The notes under the pieces are model-generated. The model worked only from the letters and a program-made list of their open reading frames with translations. It was not told the DNA's origin and ran no database searches. Of a DNA stretch of 53,349 bases, positions 25,804 through 36,759 are shown one piece after another. Numbering within the stretch: position 1 is the first letter of the stretch; each line of letters opens with the position of its first letter. The stretch comes from Mastigamoeba balamuthi. Its lineage: Eukaryota > Evosea > Mastigamoebida > Mastigamoebidae. Where the stretch lies: positions 119,831 to 173,179 of the forward strand of contig CACRSC010000078.1 of NCBI GenBank assembly GCA_902651635.1, given 5' to 3'. The position numbers and the translations under genes are program-made.

Positions 25804-27815
25804 ACTGCCTTGGATGCAAAATTCGGGATGAACTCACCGAGCCACTGCATGAGACCGAGGAAAGACCGCAGCATGTCCTTGTCATATGGCCGTCCTGCAA
25901 AACGCAGAGGATCCAGCCTCATAGGATCAATAGCGATGCCCTCCTTCGAGACCAGACGTCCCAGCTGGTGCAGAACCGTAGGGCCCCAGGAACACTTCTC
26001 GGGCTTCACCTTAACGTTGTGCTTGACAAAAGTATCAAAAAGGGCCGTCATCTGTGCCTTACTCTCGTTCCATGTTGGACTACCTGCGTTCACGTTGTCC
26101 ACGAAGCTGGAAGTGTGGGCCAGGGGTGCCAAAACCGAGTCAATGGCCCTCTGAAACGTTGCACTTGCCTGTTTGATGCCAAAAGGCATGAACCGCAGAT
26201 GTACGAAGGAAGCATCAGGAAGGGCCAGCACCAACAAATTCGCCGTGGTGGCATTGAGGGGAATTTGGTGGTAGGCCATCTCGAGGTCCGCAGAAAACAA
26301 GTAATCATAGGCCAGTTTGTGCAGTTCGTCATTGATGAGTGTGTTGACATAGAAGTCATTGCGAGTGATGCAGTTAATCAACCGGTAATCCCTGCAGACC
26401 TGCCAAGTCCCATCTGGTTTAGGTACGAACACCGTGGGGGATGCAAAGTGGACACCTTGACGTGCGATGACCTCCCAGATACCAGTGTCAACCATCTTGG
26501 CCTTGTACTCCACAAGATGAGCCAGTTTCCATGAGTCACTGACGTTGCGCTGGATGATGAAGGGCTTCGTGTTGGGAAGCTGCTCGATCGTGCAGACCCC
26601 AACCCCAGTCATGCCGATCCCATTGAGGCCATTCAGGACGTTCATATCGTACCATGCGAGAATGTCTTTCACCTCGAGAACTTTCTGGGGGTTGCATGTG
26701 ATTTTGTCCCCCAGAATCACTAGTTCGTGTGGTAGTGGCACTGCAGCTGGAGTAGGTGAAGAACGAACTGGGTCAATGTGCGTGGGCATCACAGGATTGA
26801 GTGAGTTGATCGAGTTCACAGCCTCGGGGTCATCAGCCACCATGATTTCTGCGAGCCCCTTGACATTAGGCTCGGGAAAAACGATGTTCCCTGGCTTCTT
26901 GTAAACGTAACATCGATCTACCCGGACCACGTTCATCTGACCATTGTCGAGGGCCATGTAGTCATAGCGGCGGCAATCGTGCAGACCCAGCAGGATTTCG
27001 TCCGAGCCAATAGGATGGTTTGCGACCTTGATGATGGGAATAGAGATGGGACCCTCAGTTGGATCAAAGACAGTATGGATCTGAACCCCAGTGCCCGTGC
27101 GCTTAACCAACACCCCATTGATCCCAGTGATCCGTATGCGTTCCTTAAATTCAGATGGCAGTTTCTGCCGTGGTACCTGGTGCAGGTCGAGGAGTCTGGT
27201 CTCTGCGAAGTTGAAATCCGAGCCTGTGTCGACATGGAACAGTACCTCCTTGCCCTTGCCCTCTCCCTTGGTGATTGTGCACGAGAAAAGGATACGATCA
27301 CGTTTTACCTTGGCCAAAGACCGCATGGGAAGAGTGTTCTCGGCAGAGTCCGTCTCTGGATGTGTACTGACCATGGGAGTCGACTCCTCCTTCGAACCCA
27401 GCAGAACAGAACCGATCTTTGACTGAGGTGAAGTAAAGTCAATGTGTTCATCGAGGTCCATGTCCGTGCTCGTAGATGTCTGGCATAGGGAAATGCGTGC
27501 CTCCTCCAATGTACTGGCCTTTCCAGCAGGTGATACCTGTGCTGCAGTCAGACGGCTCTCTGGGACCGGAACTCCAGTCTTAAAACCCAGTTTCGGTTTC
27601 CCGTTCCATGGCTTTGCCTGACCTCTCGTAGCAGAACCTGTTGTGCCCTTCTTCGTGGCGATCCGTGTCTCGTATGCCTGCTGCTTGGTGCCAGGGAACG
27701 GGCAGTTCTTGGCCATGTGCCCTGTACCGCCACACCTGTAGCACTTCAGGGTCGTGGGCTCCTGGCTCAGTGCAGAGCTAACAGGAGCCATGAGGGAGAT
27801 CTCTTCTCGCATCAT
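25752..27815 (-). pseudogene. Retroelement protease–reverse transcriptase region
   Basis: A 687-codon open frame. It starts with a CCHC zinc knuckle (CYRCGGTGHMAKNC, near 27720), continues to an aspartic protease with FHVDTGSDF (near 27230) and ends with a Ty3-type reverse transcriptase (SADLEMAYHQIP, FMPFGIKQASATFQ). The catalytic YxDD box reads FVDN at 26094–26105: the second catalytic aspartate is asparagine, a G-to-A change, which should abolish polymerase activity. The frame ends near 25752, where RNase H continues in another frame. The long open frame suggests fairly recent loss. Confidence 0.8.
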
Positions 27816-28830
27816 TCCTGTGCCTTGAGCATCGCCACTGTGGGTGGAGAAGGACAGCTGCCTGCAATGTGTCTATACATCCCACAGTTGTAGCACAAGG
27901 GCTCCCGCAGACGAGTAGGCTTAGGGCCCGTATCGCCCTTCCATGGGCCCTTTGGTGCTGGTGATGGGCAGATGATGTTCAGGGCCTTGCCTACCCCTGC
28001 AGTGGCCATTGAAGTGCGCAAACCCGGTGTGAATTGCTGTGAAGACAAAGTGCGTGGCAGGTTGTCAGGAAGAAACCCCCGCCATGCATTCTCTGTGATG
28101 TGCTGTGTGAAATGAAGTATCTCTATGCTCAGCTCCTCGAACGTAGAGTCCACCCACTGCAAATCGAAGGACCGATCGAATACAGCACGTACCCGAGTTG
28201 CAATGTACCCATAGCCCAGAGTTTCCCACAGTGCCTTACGAGCACTTCTCGTGTCATTCTTGAGAGAGCCCTCAGTGTAATCGCCCCAGCCCACTGCCAT
28301 GCACTGCAATGCAACCTTCTTAATGTGTTTGTGGATGACCAGGATGATGGTCTTGCCTTGCCGTTGGCCTTGGAGATGTCGATCTCTACGAGCTTCTGGT
28401 GTGTAACAAACCTGAAGTCGTCAATGTTGTCGAAGATGGAGTCTCCCTCAGTCCTCAGCATCACGAAAACGTTGAGACAGGCTGTACGAAAATGGTCCTT
28501 AATGTCGTCGGTGACCAGTTTCGAATCAATAGCCCCTGTGGCCTTGGTAGCATTGACAATTTCCTCCAAGAACGACACCTACATCGAAAAAGGCTTGATA
28601 GCAACGTTCATCTTGGCAGCCGTAGCCAGCTTCTTGCCCACGACCTGCATGTACTCGAAGAGTGCCTCCCGATTGAAAACTGTGAATGGAATTGCGATGC
28701 CCTGCAGAATGTCGTTGATGGACCGGACTGCCTGTGCCCGCATCATTGCCTGCGCATAGGCCTCTGCCTGGTGCATGACAGGGTCGTGTCCGAGGTCCTG
28801 GTCCCTCGTCATGCTCTTGCAACAGCCCTA
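27812..28830 (-). pseudogene. Retroelement gag, C-terminal three quarters
   Basis: Capsid-like helical sequence on the minus strand runs from 28829 to a first CCHC knuckle (CYNCGMYRHIAGSC, near 27880). It is broken by an in-frame TAG at 28579–28581, which is one C-to-T change from CAG. A one-base frame change lies near 28350. Gag forms the particle and packages RNA. At 28831 the frame is cut by the Harbinger-like element; matching upstream gag sequence resumes beyond 32907. Confidence 0.65.
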
Positions 28831-28910
28831 GGGAGGATGAATTTGTCCACTCAGGATGAGTTATCCTGAGTGGATAAGGTTATCCACTCGGGATGAAAAC
28901 AGCCAAGCTG
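28831..28910. repeat. Left terminal iterons of the Harbinger-like element
   Basis: Four head-to-tail units of about 18 bases, each itself an imperfect palindrome of GGAT…ATCC type, begin at the terminal GGGAGG. They are likely transposase-binding sites. Confidence 0.6.
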
Positions 28911-29352
28911 GATGATTTGTTAATCAGTGAAAGGACTCGAAAGAAAAAAGGCATGCATTCCAAATCAAAGCTTGATGAAAGGTATGGAAACCGTGGTGTA
29001 CCCGTGCGTGTGTCAAAAATCATAGATTTTCCGGAGTATATCAACACAAATATCCTCGCCTCTCTTTTTGCGTTGCTAGCGTCTGTCTGCTGTTGGTATG
29101 ACCCTGCGCTTGCAGTTGTTGACACAACTGACAAACGTTCAACACTGTGCCTCCTTGCCCTCCTGCAGCATAGGGCCCTTTGTCTGTTCTTAGTGTTCGT
29201 TGTGCCGCCAAGTGATTTTCCCTCTCCAACAAACCGCACTGGTAAGCCACACCCAACACATCACTGTCAGTTGTTGGAGAGGTGTCGGAAGGACAAAATA
29301 TAGTCACACCTCCTCTCTCACTTCAATGTTAAGATTAAACACACCCTCACAG

Positions 29353-31805
29353 ATGCCCAAGGAGAAGACAATGATGCACTCTGGTGTGCGTCGTGCCCTG
29401 CAGAACGTGCAGAGCATGCAGGCGCAGATTGACCAGCGCCTTCCAAGGCAAATTCAATTCATATTCTATGCGTATGTCCACTCTCTGAGTTCCTTTGCAT
29501 TTCTCTGCAATTTTCTGTGTTCCCCCCTGTGTCCTCTGTGTTCTCTGTGTCCCCTGTGTTCCCTGTGTTCCCAGTATCCCCAGTGTCCCCTACATACCCC
29601 TGCATTTCCCCTGTGCCTCACTGCATCTTCCTGCGTCCCTTAGCATCCTTGTGTATACTTCAGCATCCCCTGTGTCCCTCTGTGTCTTCTCAGCATCTCT
29701 ATCGTGCTTTTGTGTGTTCATTCTCCCTGTGTTCCCTTGCATCTCCGTGCCTTCCTCTGTATTTTCCTTGTGTTTCCTTGCATCCTGTGTTCCCTTATAT
29801 CCTCTTTTCCATTCCTTGAATTCAATCTTCCTGTATTCCCCTGTGTACCCCTGTGTCTCTTTATGTCCGCTCTGCATCTCTCTTGTACTTGCATTCATTA
29901 TTCTAATGCTTCCTTGCATCTATCTGTTTATTATTCTCAAATCCCATAAAACAGGTGGTTTCTTGCCATCATCTGCAACAGTGATCCCACCATCTACCTG
30001 CCTGTCTATCTCTCTGCCAAAACAGCATGCAAGCTCTTCATGTTCACGTTACTGTTCAATCCAACAGCAGCCGATGTTCAAAACTCCTTTGGTTTTGCTC
30101 ACTCCTCGTTTTCCAGTTTTCTTCACTATATGATCACGAAGGTAAGATCAACAATTCCAACATACGACCTTAAGCTAACTTGTCTGTCAGTGCGAACCCT
30201 TTGCAGATCTCTTTATTTGCATGGGGACAGCAATGGAACGTGCTCGGCTTGGAATCAAGTACTTTGCACATGAAAATGGCAAGTTCTCGCAGACCACGGT
30301 TCTGGGGGATTGTACACATGTACCATTTCGCACAGGGGAGGCAGCATATTGGTCACACAAGGAAGAGCGTTCTGCACTGTCCATTTTTGTATGCATCATC
30401 ATTTCCATCCACTTTACATTGTATTTTCCCTGTTCCTGTAATTTTCAATCTCTGAGTCCTTCTGTATCCTCATGCATATCTGTCTATATTCTTCTGTATT
30501 CCTCTGTATCTTCCTGCATCCCTTTCTTTTTCCATCTCTTTCCCAGCTTTTTGTGACTGCTAACACTAATGCAATCATTCCAGTCATGGTGCTTGCCTAC
30601 AGGTTTTTGGGCATTCATTGGTCACTTGGCTTTTCCAGCCTCAAATCCAGATATTACTATCTGGAAGGAAGAGAAAGAGGCTGCTCTGAGAGAGCTCGAA
30701 GTAACAGACAGTGGGTTACTTGATCTTGGTTTCAAGTGTATGTCTATTGGTTTTTTGTTATCGGAGTTCTCACAGTTCTACTCTTACATTCTTAAACCAG
30801 CAACTGATGCAACTAAGGATCGTGCATCAAAAGACAGCCCTCGCATAAAGATTCCCCATTCCAAGGACCTTTATGGAAAATGTAAGATCCTTCCATTATA
30901 TGTTCTAAAGCAATTCTTAATTTATCATATTTTATTGTCAGGCCTTCCTTCATATATACAGAAAGAGAATGATGAACATGGTACTATTCGTGGAGTTGTT
31001 GAACGTTCCTATGGTGCCTTGAAGAACAAGTTTGAGATATGCAAGCTCTTTCGCTTAAAGAAGAAGTACTTTCGTTGTTGCTTTGCAGTAAGTTCTTCTT
31101 TTTTGTTATAAAAAGTAGATAGCTCATTGACATTCCTTCAGATCTGTTGTGCATTTATGAACATTATTAAGGCAGCAGATGGCAGTGGGGATGCCCCTGA
31201 GAGTGTTAAGTCAGCTGGAAATGACCTTCTTACAGGCTATAGTGATGATAACTCATTCTTCATAGCAGCGGAGGAGGTCCTTGCATGCCCTGAATCTCAA
31301 GACCCAGAAGATGAGCAGTCATTTGCTGCTAATCTGAAGGTACCAGAGGCTATTCAGGAACAAGTTCGCAGAGGCACGCAAATGCAGTTTGCATCTTATA
31401 TTATCTGTTAAATTATCTGTTAATCATTTTCCAGATGGAAACTTCACTGCAGAGTCATTTGCTGAATACCAACAGTTCTGCCAGCAGCAGGCAGTACAGG
31501 AGGCAGAGCAGCAGTCCACCTTAGAAGAAGAGCGCTCTGCACGTCGGAAGAGAGTTGCTCAGTCTCGCAAGAGAATTGGTGCTGCTGCAGTAGCAGCAGC
31601 AGCTGCTGCTGCTGCTGAAGAATCAGAGAAGGAGGACCATACTCTTGATGATGTACTTCATGATGAGGTTCCAAAAAGATTGAAGCGTTGTTTGGAAACA
31701 GGGTCCATAGAGAAGGAAGTCATGTATGACTCTGATGATGCACCTCTTCCTGGTACTGAACGCAAGCATCGGGCACCACAGCGCTACTCAGATTCACACT
31801 TCTAG
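29353..31805 (+). CDS. PIF/Harbinger-type DDE transposase
   Basis: A multi-exon gene. Supported exons are 29353–29471, 29955–30141, 30191–30388, about 30584–30880, about 30942–31088 and from about 31142; the last exon, whose start is unsure, ends at 31805. Domain content fits DDE_Tnp_4 nucleases: first acidic residue in LGDCTHVPF, second in SNPDITIW, third in VVERSYGALKNKFE, then CCAFMNIIK as the usual hydrophobic end. The C-terminus is glutamine/alanine-rich and acidic with a basic patch. No stop interrupts the spliced frame, so the gene may be intact. A separate Myb-like partner gene, common in this superfamily, was not found in the element. Confidence 0.65.
29472..29954 (+). repeat. Intron filled with degenerate TGTGTTCCC repeats
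   Basis: The first transposase intron is a pyrimidine-rich tract of diverged units such as CCCTGTGTTCC and CCCTGCAT. It leaves a long apparent open frame of cysteine, proline and serine that is not a protein. Confidence 0.6.
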
Positions 31806-32766
31806 TTTCATCTAAGTCAAATCCATAATTCATCTCAGAGTTATAACAGTTTCATTCTTGGTTAATGCATTTGATTGAGTTTTTTAATACATTGTTCATT
31901 GTATTAATAGTATTATTATTAAGTATGCTGACTGTTTCCATCTAGAAAGAGTGTAGTTCTTCCCTGGAATGACTTTTAATTCCCTACCAATTCACAAGGC
32001 ACAAACAAAATTTCTGCATTTTTGTCATGAAGCCCACACAGGCCAGTAAGAATAGATAAAAAGAAGAAGTGATAAGTTCCCATTATTTCCATATTTCCCT
32101 GTGACTCATATTTGTATAACAGTATACTGAAAGAACATGTTTCTGGGTATGAAAGGGGAATTTCAGGATGTCTTCTGGGATAATACAATTTTTTGCTTGA
32201 TGTGCTTTGCAATTGTTGAATTTCTCATTGCTTACAGCCAGTCTCTCATACGTGCTATCCATGCTGCTTGAATGGCCTCTTACTGGACATAGTTACTGCC
32301 TTTAGCCCATACTGTAAATTGATGTACTGCATAGGAGTGTTGTCTTTTTGTTTTTGCCTTAAGCATTAGATAGTCCTTAAGTCTGTTATGAGGAATTGCA
32401 ATAGTGTTGCATAGGGCTGTTTGGTGCTCTGTACAGGACATTGCCAGTGGAAGTGTTTTCAATAGCAATATACTGCTTTTATTGCAGAATTGGCAATATG
32501 AATCTGTTCAATGGAGGTAGCTGTACATGTTCATTTTATTTCTTACAGCTTTAGTGAACACTAGCCTGGAATTCTTATGGGTGGTAGGTGCCCAAAATAA
32601 CTTGGTCCCATCTCAGTTCTTTCCTTTTGTGTTTTTATGAGTGCAACCATGACTGACTGACGAATTTCACATGGTTTTTCTACAGCACCACACACAAGAA
32701 CCCAATAATAAATCAATTGTTTGATTGTTATACAGTAATAAGAACAAGACTGTCTGGTTTCTGTCC
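31806..32766. other. 3' non-coding part of the Harbinger-like element
   Basis: AT-rich sequence after the transposase stop. No second gene is supported. Confidence 0.45.
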
Positions 32767-32907
32767 GTATTCAAGCCAGGACAAATTCATCCTGGCTGGA
32801 CAAATTCATCCCGGCTGGACAAATTCATCCCGGCTGGACAAATTCATCCAGCCTGGATGAGGATATCCAGCTGGATGAAGATGTCCACTGGATGAAATCA
32901 TCCTCCC
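32767..32907. repeat. Right terminal iterons of the Harbinger-like element
   Basis: Four near-identical GGACAAATTCATCC units spaced about 19 bases apart are followed by three shorter GGATGA… variants up to the terminal CATCCTCCC. The array mirrors the left end but has more units. Confidence 0.7.
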
Positions 32908-33467
32908 CTGGCAGCAACTGTTGTGGGAGCTGCTGTCCTCGTCCCCGTGGGATGCGTCCCCATGGTCGTCCTCGTCCCCTGAGCTGCTGCTGCTGCTGTC
33001 CCTGCTCTCGGAGTCGTCGTCGTCCATGATGACCAGCCGACGTCTCTTGTTGGGCTCCGAGTTCGTGTTCATGGGAATAACCAGTGCCAGTGCTGCGATG
33101 CTCGGAAAAGCACCGTCTTTGCGTTTTTCGGCTATGCCTGGCGTCTGTGACGCCCTAATTCCGTCATCAGGGTTCGTGGTTCGTCGGTGCGTGAGAATTT
33201 CCATTGTCGGGACCTGAAAATTCACCGTTTCTGACCGGGAAAAATGGATGTCGTCCCCTCGGGGCCTGTAGGTGCCCCCTTGGCTGCTGCCTCGTCGTCG
33301 TCATCATCCGAGTCTGTCTGGGAGGTCTTGTAGTCAGAATCCACCGGCTCCTCCCTCAGACTGGCCAACTCCTCCTTGATGTCGTGCTGAGCCTTCTGCA
33401 GCTTTGCAAGCTGCACATCAAGAAGGTGATAGTGCTTGGGGCTGTTGCCTATCCTCATCCAGACCAT
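32908..33467 (-). pseudogene. Retroelement gag leader: coiled coil and acidic stretch
   Basis: Minus-strand sequence encodes a leucine-rich coiled-coil segment (LLDVQLAKLQKAQHDIKEEL) and acidic stretches (SDDDDDE and later DDDDSESRDSSSSSS) in two frames, ending SSSHNSCCQ against the transposon end. Continuing past the transposon, the minus strand at 28829 begins with a similar phrase. The two parts therefore probably belonged to one gag gene. The N-terminal limit overlaps the mariner-like fragment and is unsure. Confidence 0.4.
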
Positions 33468-34001
33468 AACTTCTCAGGGCAGATTGGTCTGTACCATGTG
33501 GTGAAGTTCTTCCTGCAGCTCACCAAATCAAGAACTGCCCATGAGGAACTCCCGTTTTCAAGGTACTTTCCAGTTTTTCCATTGACTCACTGTGAAAATA
33601 GGCTCTTAATGTTGATGCAGAGGATTTCGTGGATCTCTGACACTCTTCAGTGTGGACAGTGGGTTACCCAGATTGTCATCCAGATGGACAATGCTGAAGG
33701 GCATGGTGGAGGCCGTGGAGATATCAATGAAACTACTCTGGCAACTTTGCGTGCCTGGGTTGATAACCTTCTGGATTCTCTGTGTCAGCTGTGTCACAAT
33801 TCTGCTCAGCCTCCTGCAATCGAGTTCGCAGCACAGCCAGCCAAGTCACCAGACCTAAATGTTCTTAATATGGGTGCTTGGAACTCACTTCAGGTCGCAG
33901 TTGACCGTCTCAAAGATGCACTGCATACTAGATCAGGATTTGCCCTCAGAAGTACAATGCACATAATAAATTGTATGGTCGAATTGTATTTGAAGAATTA
34001 A
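33400..34001 (+). pseudogene. Tc1/mariner-like transposase fragment
   Basis: A frame ending at 34001 contains VLGAVAYPHPDHNFSG, IQMDNAEGHGG and QPAKSPDLNVLNMGAW. This is the motif series of Tc1/mariner-like DDE transposases found in many protists, including the last catalytic Asp in SPDLN. The N-terminal DNA-binding part is missing and the 5' end runs into retroelement sequence, so it is a fragment or a multi-exon remnant. No terminal inverted repeat was matched. Confidence 0.6.
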
Positions 34002-34629
34002 GGTGGCTAGTTGGTTGTGATTAGCACTGTATTATCGCTAAACTGTTGGCATTCTCACAGCAGTCTTTTACAGGATCCGGCAGACCAAAGCCATCAGAGT
34101 CTGATGCCACGCCTGGCTAACGGAGGCCTACAAACCTACTCTAACCTGAGATTCACACATAACATCACCACATCCACTACCACCACTGCCTGCTTTCAAC
34201 AGGAAAAAGAAATAAATGGAAAAATTCTATTGAAATAGTCAATTTATTCTATAGATTTCATTATTTGCTTAAAATTATTTTTTGCGATGTAGGCGCTAGA
34301 ATTTATTCAAGTACAAAATGTGTATGGGGCGTTTATTTGGTTTTGATTTCATAGATTGCATCAATTTTATCAGTTTTTGCCCTATTAATCAACTTATCGA
34401 TTGTAGTACCAGGCACTAGTTCCTCAAATATCATTAATTTATTTTCATTTTGTCTTTCATTTAATATTTAATCTTGGACTGATATCTTCTGATGACTTCA
34501 AGCAACATGAAAAAAGCAACATGAAGATTGAACAAAAAAAACGTTCTGTAACTGGTCTATTGAGATGACCATCACGACCATCAGATATGCCTGTAAGTTA
34601 CATAACGTCAGAGGGCTTGTGGCTTCATG
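34002..34629. other. AT-rich stretch without a gene
   Basis: No supported coding, RNA or repeat feature; the last part is probably the 3' UTR of the FkbM gene. Confidence 0.5.
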
Positions 34630-35794
34630 TTATGAAGTGTAGGTGAAGACTAGATCAACCAAAAAGGGCACAGATGATGTCCAAGTTCTTAACGCCTCCA
34701 AGGAGGTTCCATTAAGAATGCTCCGTACACCACCTGTCTTCCAGACATGTATTTCATAGCCCAGGTTATGAATTCCATAGAGCATAGCTGGAGCCTCACA
34801 TCCAGTCTCCTGTATGTATTTGGGTGTATACTCCAGAAATATTGTTGTAGGTCTGGCATGACGCATGAAGTGCTGTGCCCCACGAAGGAAACGTGGCTCA
34901 TAACCCTCCACATCCACCTTCACAAAGTGAATTGGCATTCCACATGAAAGCCTTAGAATTTCACTCTCAAGGGAATCAAATGTTATTGTGTGCATTCCAC
35001 TTATTGTACTACGCTTCCTCTCAATTATCTGAGTATGACCCCTGTTATAATCACTCTGATAGCCCTTCACAATAGCCATATGGTCTGATAGTGCATTCTG
35101 CCACAGATGAAAGCGATTCTTGTACCCATTAAGGAGCACACTCCGCCAAAGAATCTCATTTGTATCTGGAACAGGTTCAAAGGAATAAACTGTATGACCC
35201 AGAGAAGCAGCAATTAGGCTATAGATTCCAATGTTAGCACCCACATCCACTACAACACCTGGTTCGATCCCCTTAAGCAGGGACACCATGTGATTTACAA
35301 GAGGTTCTTCCCACATACGACCATCAAGTAGTGTAGCACTGATAGCACTGTCCTTGTCCCTACCATAAACACACATCTTTACACCATACTATTGAACGAA
35401 TGTAAGAGTTACGTCAGACGAAATATAAAAGTGAACTTGGTAAGGGCATTGAACATACCTTTTGAACAAAGATGTAGGAGTATGGCTTACAAAAGAGAGC
35501 ACCATCAGTATTGGGATCTGGCTCAATCTTGCCAGGAAGAAGCTCTCTTTTATTGAGAGTGGGACTGCTTGTTGAGTGCTCCCACCGAGGGCAGATAGTG
35601 TCAAAGACACCTGCAAGCATGTCTGAAGTATCATGGTCCACACGGTACGTGCACACTGCAGGTAGTTGCACTTGCACTGGAGTCGGGGTCACAGAAGGTT
35701 TCTGAGCCAGAAGCATGAACAGCTGAACAGAGAGCAGCATTACAAGCCCTAGAGTTGTGAGCTGAATTGCGACTGCAAACTGTGACGACCTCAT
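34630..35794 (-). CDS. Membrane-anchored FkbM-family methyltransferase (364 aa)
   Basis: Exons 35794–35459 and 35388–34630 join in phase 0 (intron 69 bases, GTATGT donor, CAATAG acceptor) to 364 residues. A short N-terminus and a single hydrophobic segment (about residues 12–31) give a type II, Golgi-style anchor. A stem region follows. The FkbM methyltransferase domain starts near residue 120, with the S-adenosylmethionine loop VDVGANIG at 159–166, FEP shortly after, and FVKVDVEGYE further on. Family members O-methylate sugars or small molecules; with this anchor a glycan substrate in the secretory pathway is likely. It is transcribed away from the glycosyltransferase-like gene at 36760. Both frame and splice sites look intact. 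Confidence 0.85.
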
Positions 35795-36759
35795 TATAGC
35801 TGCAAGCTGCCCTGTTGAGAATTATACAAAATAGTGAGCTCACTTTGTTTACGGGCCTCCACTGAGGTGTTTTCGTCAGTTTGGTCCATTAGCGCATCGC
35901 GTCAAATATCTCGCAAGGAAAAGCGATTCAGTGGATTCCAAGCCTGGGCATTGCGTCTAATGTGCTTAGCACCTTCAGAGCACGTGAGCCACGGTGAAAC
36001 TGTGGGGGTGCTTAAGAGCGGCCCGCCGTGGGCGGGGGTGATGTCGGCCTTGGCCGGTTGGTCTTCAAGTCGCTGTGGCGGCAAGAATCGGTGGGAAAAT
36101 CGTGAATTGATTGTGTGGATGCTCTTAACAGGTTCTGCGGGAATCACTTGACTCGAGTGCGCCGATGAAACTGCTTTTCATCGAGACCTGGCGTTCTCCT
36201 GGATGAGCTGTAAGATGAGCGCCTGTTGATTGAAGAGTGGGTCGAGTCCCTGAAGCAGCAATTGCTCGTGGTTCCTCCAGCGACGCAGCTGCCCCCGACG
36301 ACTCACGCAACCATGTCGACTGCCGTAAGCAGCGTGTGAGCTTAGCGGACAGTATCTGGGCGCGGTGATCGCACCTGGAAATCAGCGGCGATGTGCACGA
36401 CTCGAGGCACTCAGGTTCCGGTCACACAGTGAGCGCCGTCAGCTAGTGTATGCGCGGTGGCGATCGCCAGCTTATGGACATGCTGGTGGTACTATTCGAG
36501 CGCCTGTCACTAAGTACTGAGTCAGCTCGCCATGTGCCTTGATGATCACTGACGTCGCACCTGAGTGTCATCTTGCTGGCGGTACTCGAGCACAGGTGCA
36601 GAACTACAGTGGGTCGCTACAACCACTGCCTGACAGCTAAGAGAGGAGTTAGCTGCACGAGTACAATATTTCGTCACATTATCAGACGAAATCGTCACGA
36701 TGTCCCATAGAGAACTTGTGGGGCCAGTGATAATATAACAAACCCTCGTTTGGTTGAAG
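35795..36759. promoter_or_regulatory. GC-richer divergent intergenic region
   Basis: This 965-base spacer between two divergent glycan genes is visibly more GC-rich than its surroundings. TGCTGGTGGTACT (36481–36493) recurs as TGCTGGCGGTACT at 36574–36586, each followed by a CGAGC. It is a candidate bidirectional promoter. No open frame with a plausible start and family is seen. Confidence 0.4.

Larger units (their letters stand above)
28831..32907 (+). mobile_element. PIF/Harbinger-like DNA transposon (4,077 bp)
   Basis: The ends are inverted: GGGAGGATGA at 28831 and TCATCCTCCC ending at 32907. Each end carries an array of roughly 18-base imperfect palindromic units: left GGATGAATTTGTCC, GGATGAGTTATCC and relatives to about 28910; right four GGACAAATTCATCC units plus variants at 32778–32900. 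Flanking trinucleotides are CTA and CTG, near but not perfect target duplications. Inside is one multi-exon transposase gene. It sits in the retroelement gag, so it arrived later. Confidence 0.75.
23831..33470 (-). mobile_element. Decayed Ty3/gypsy chromovirus, interrupted
   Basis: Reading on the minus strand, the order is an acidic/coiled-coil leader, gag, protease, reverse transcriptase, RNase H, integrase and chromodomain, which is the Ty3/gypsy chromovirus order. The gag part is split by a 4,077-base DNA transposon (28831–32907). Several frameshifts, one in-frame TAG and a changed catalytic motif show it is no longer active. LTRs and primer-binding site were not identified, so its outer limits are approximate. 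Confidence 0.8.

Noticed and set aside
29495-30133. A 212-codon Cys/Pro/Ser-rich frame
   Set aside because: It is a translation of a degenerate TGTGTTCCC repeat within an intron of the transposase gene.
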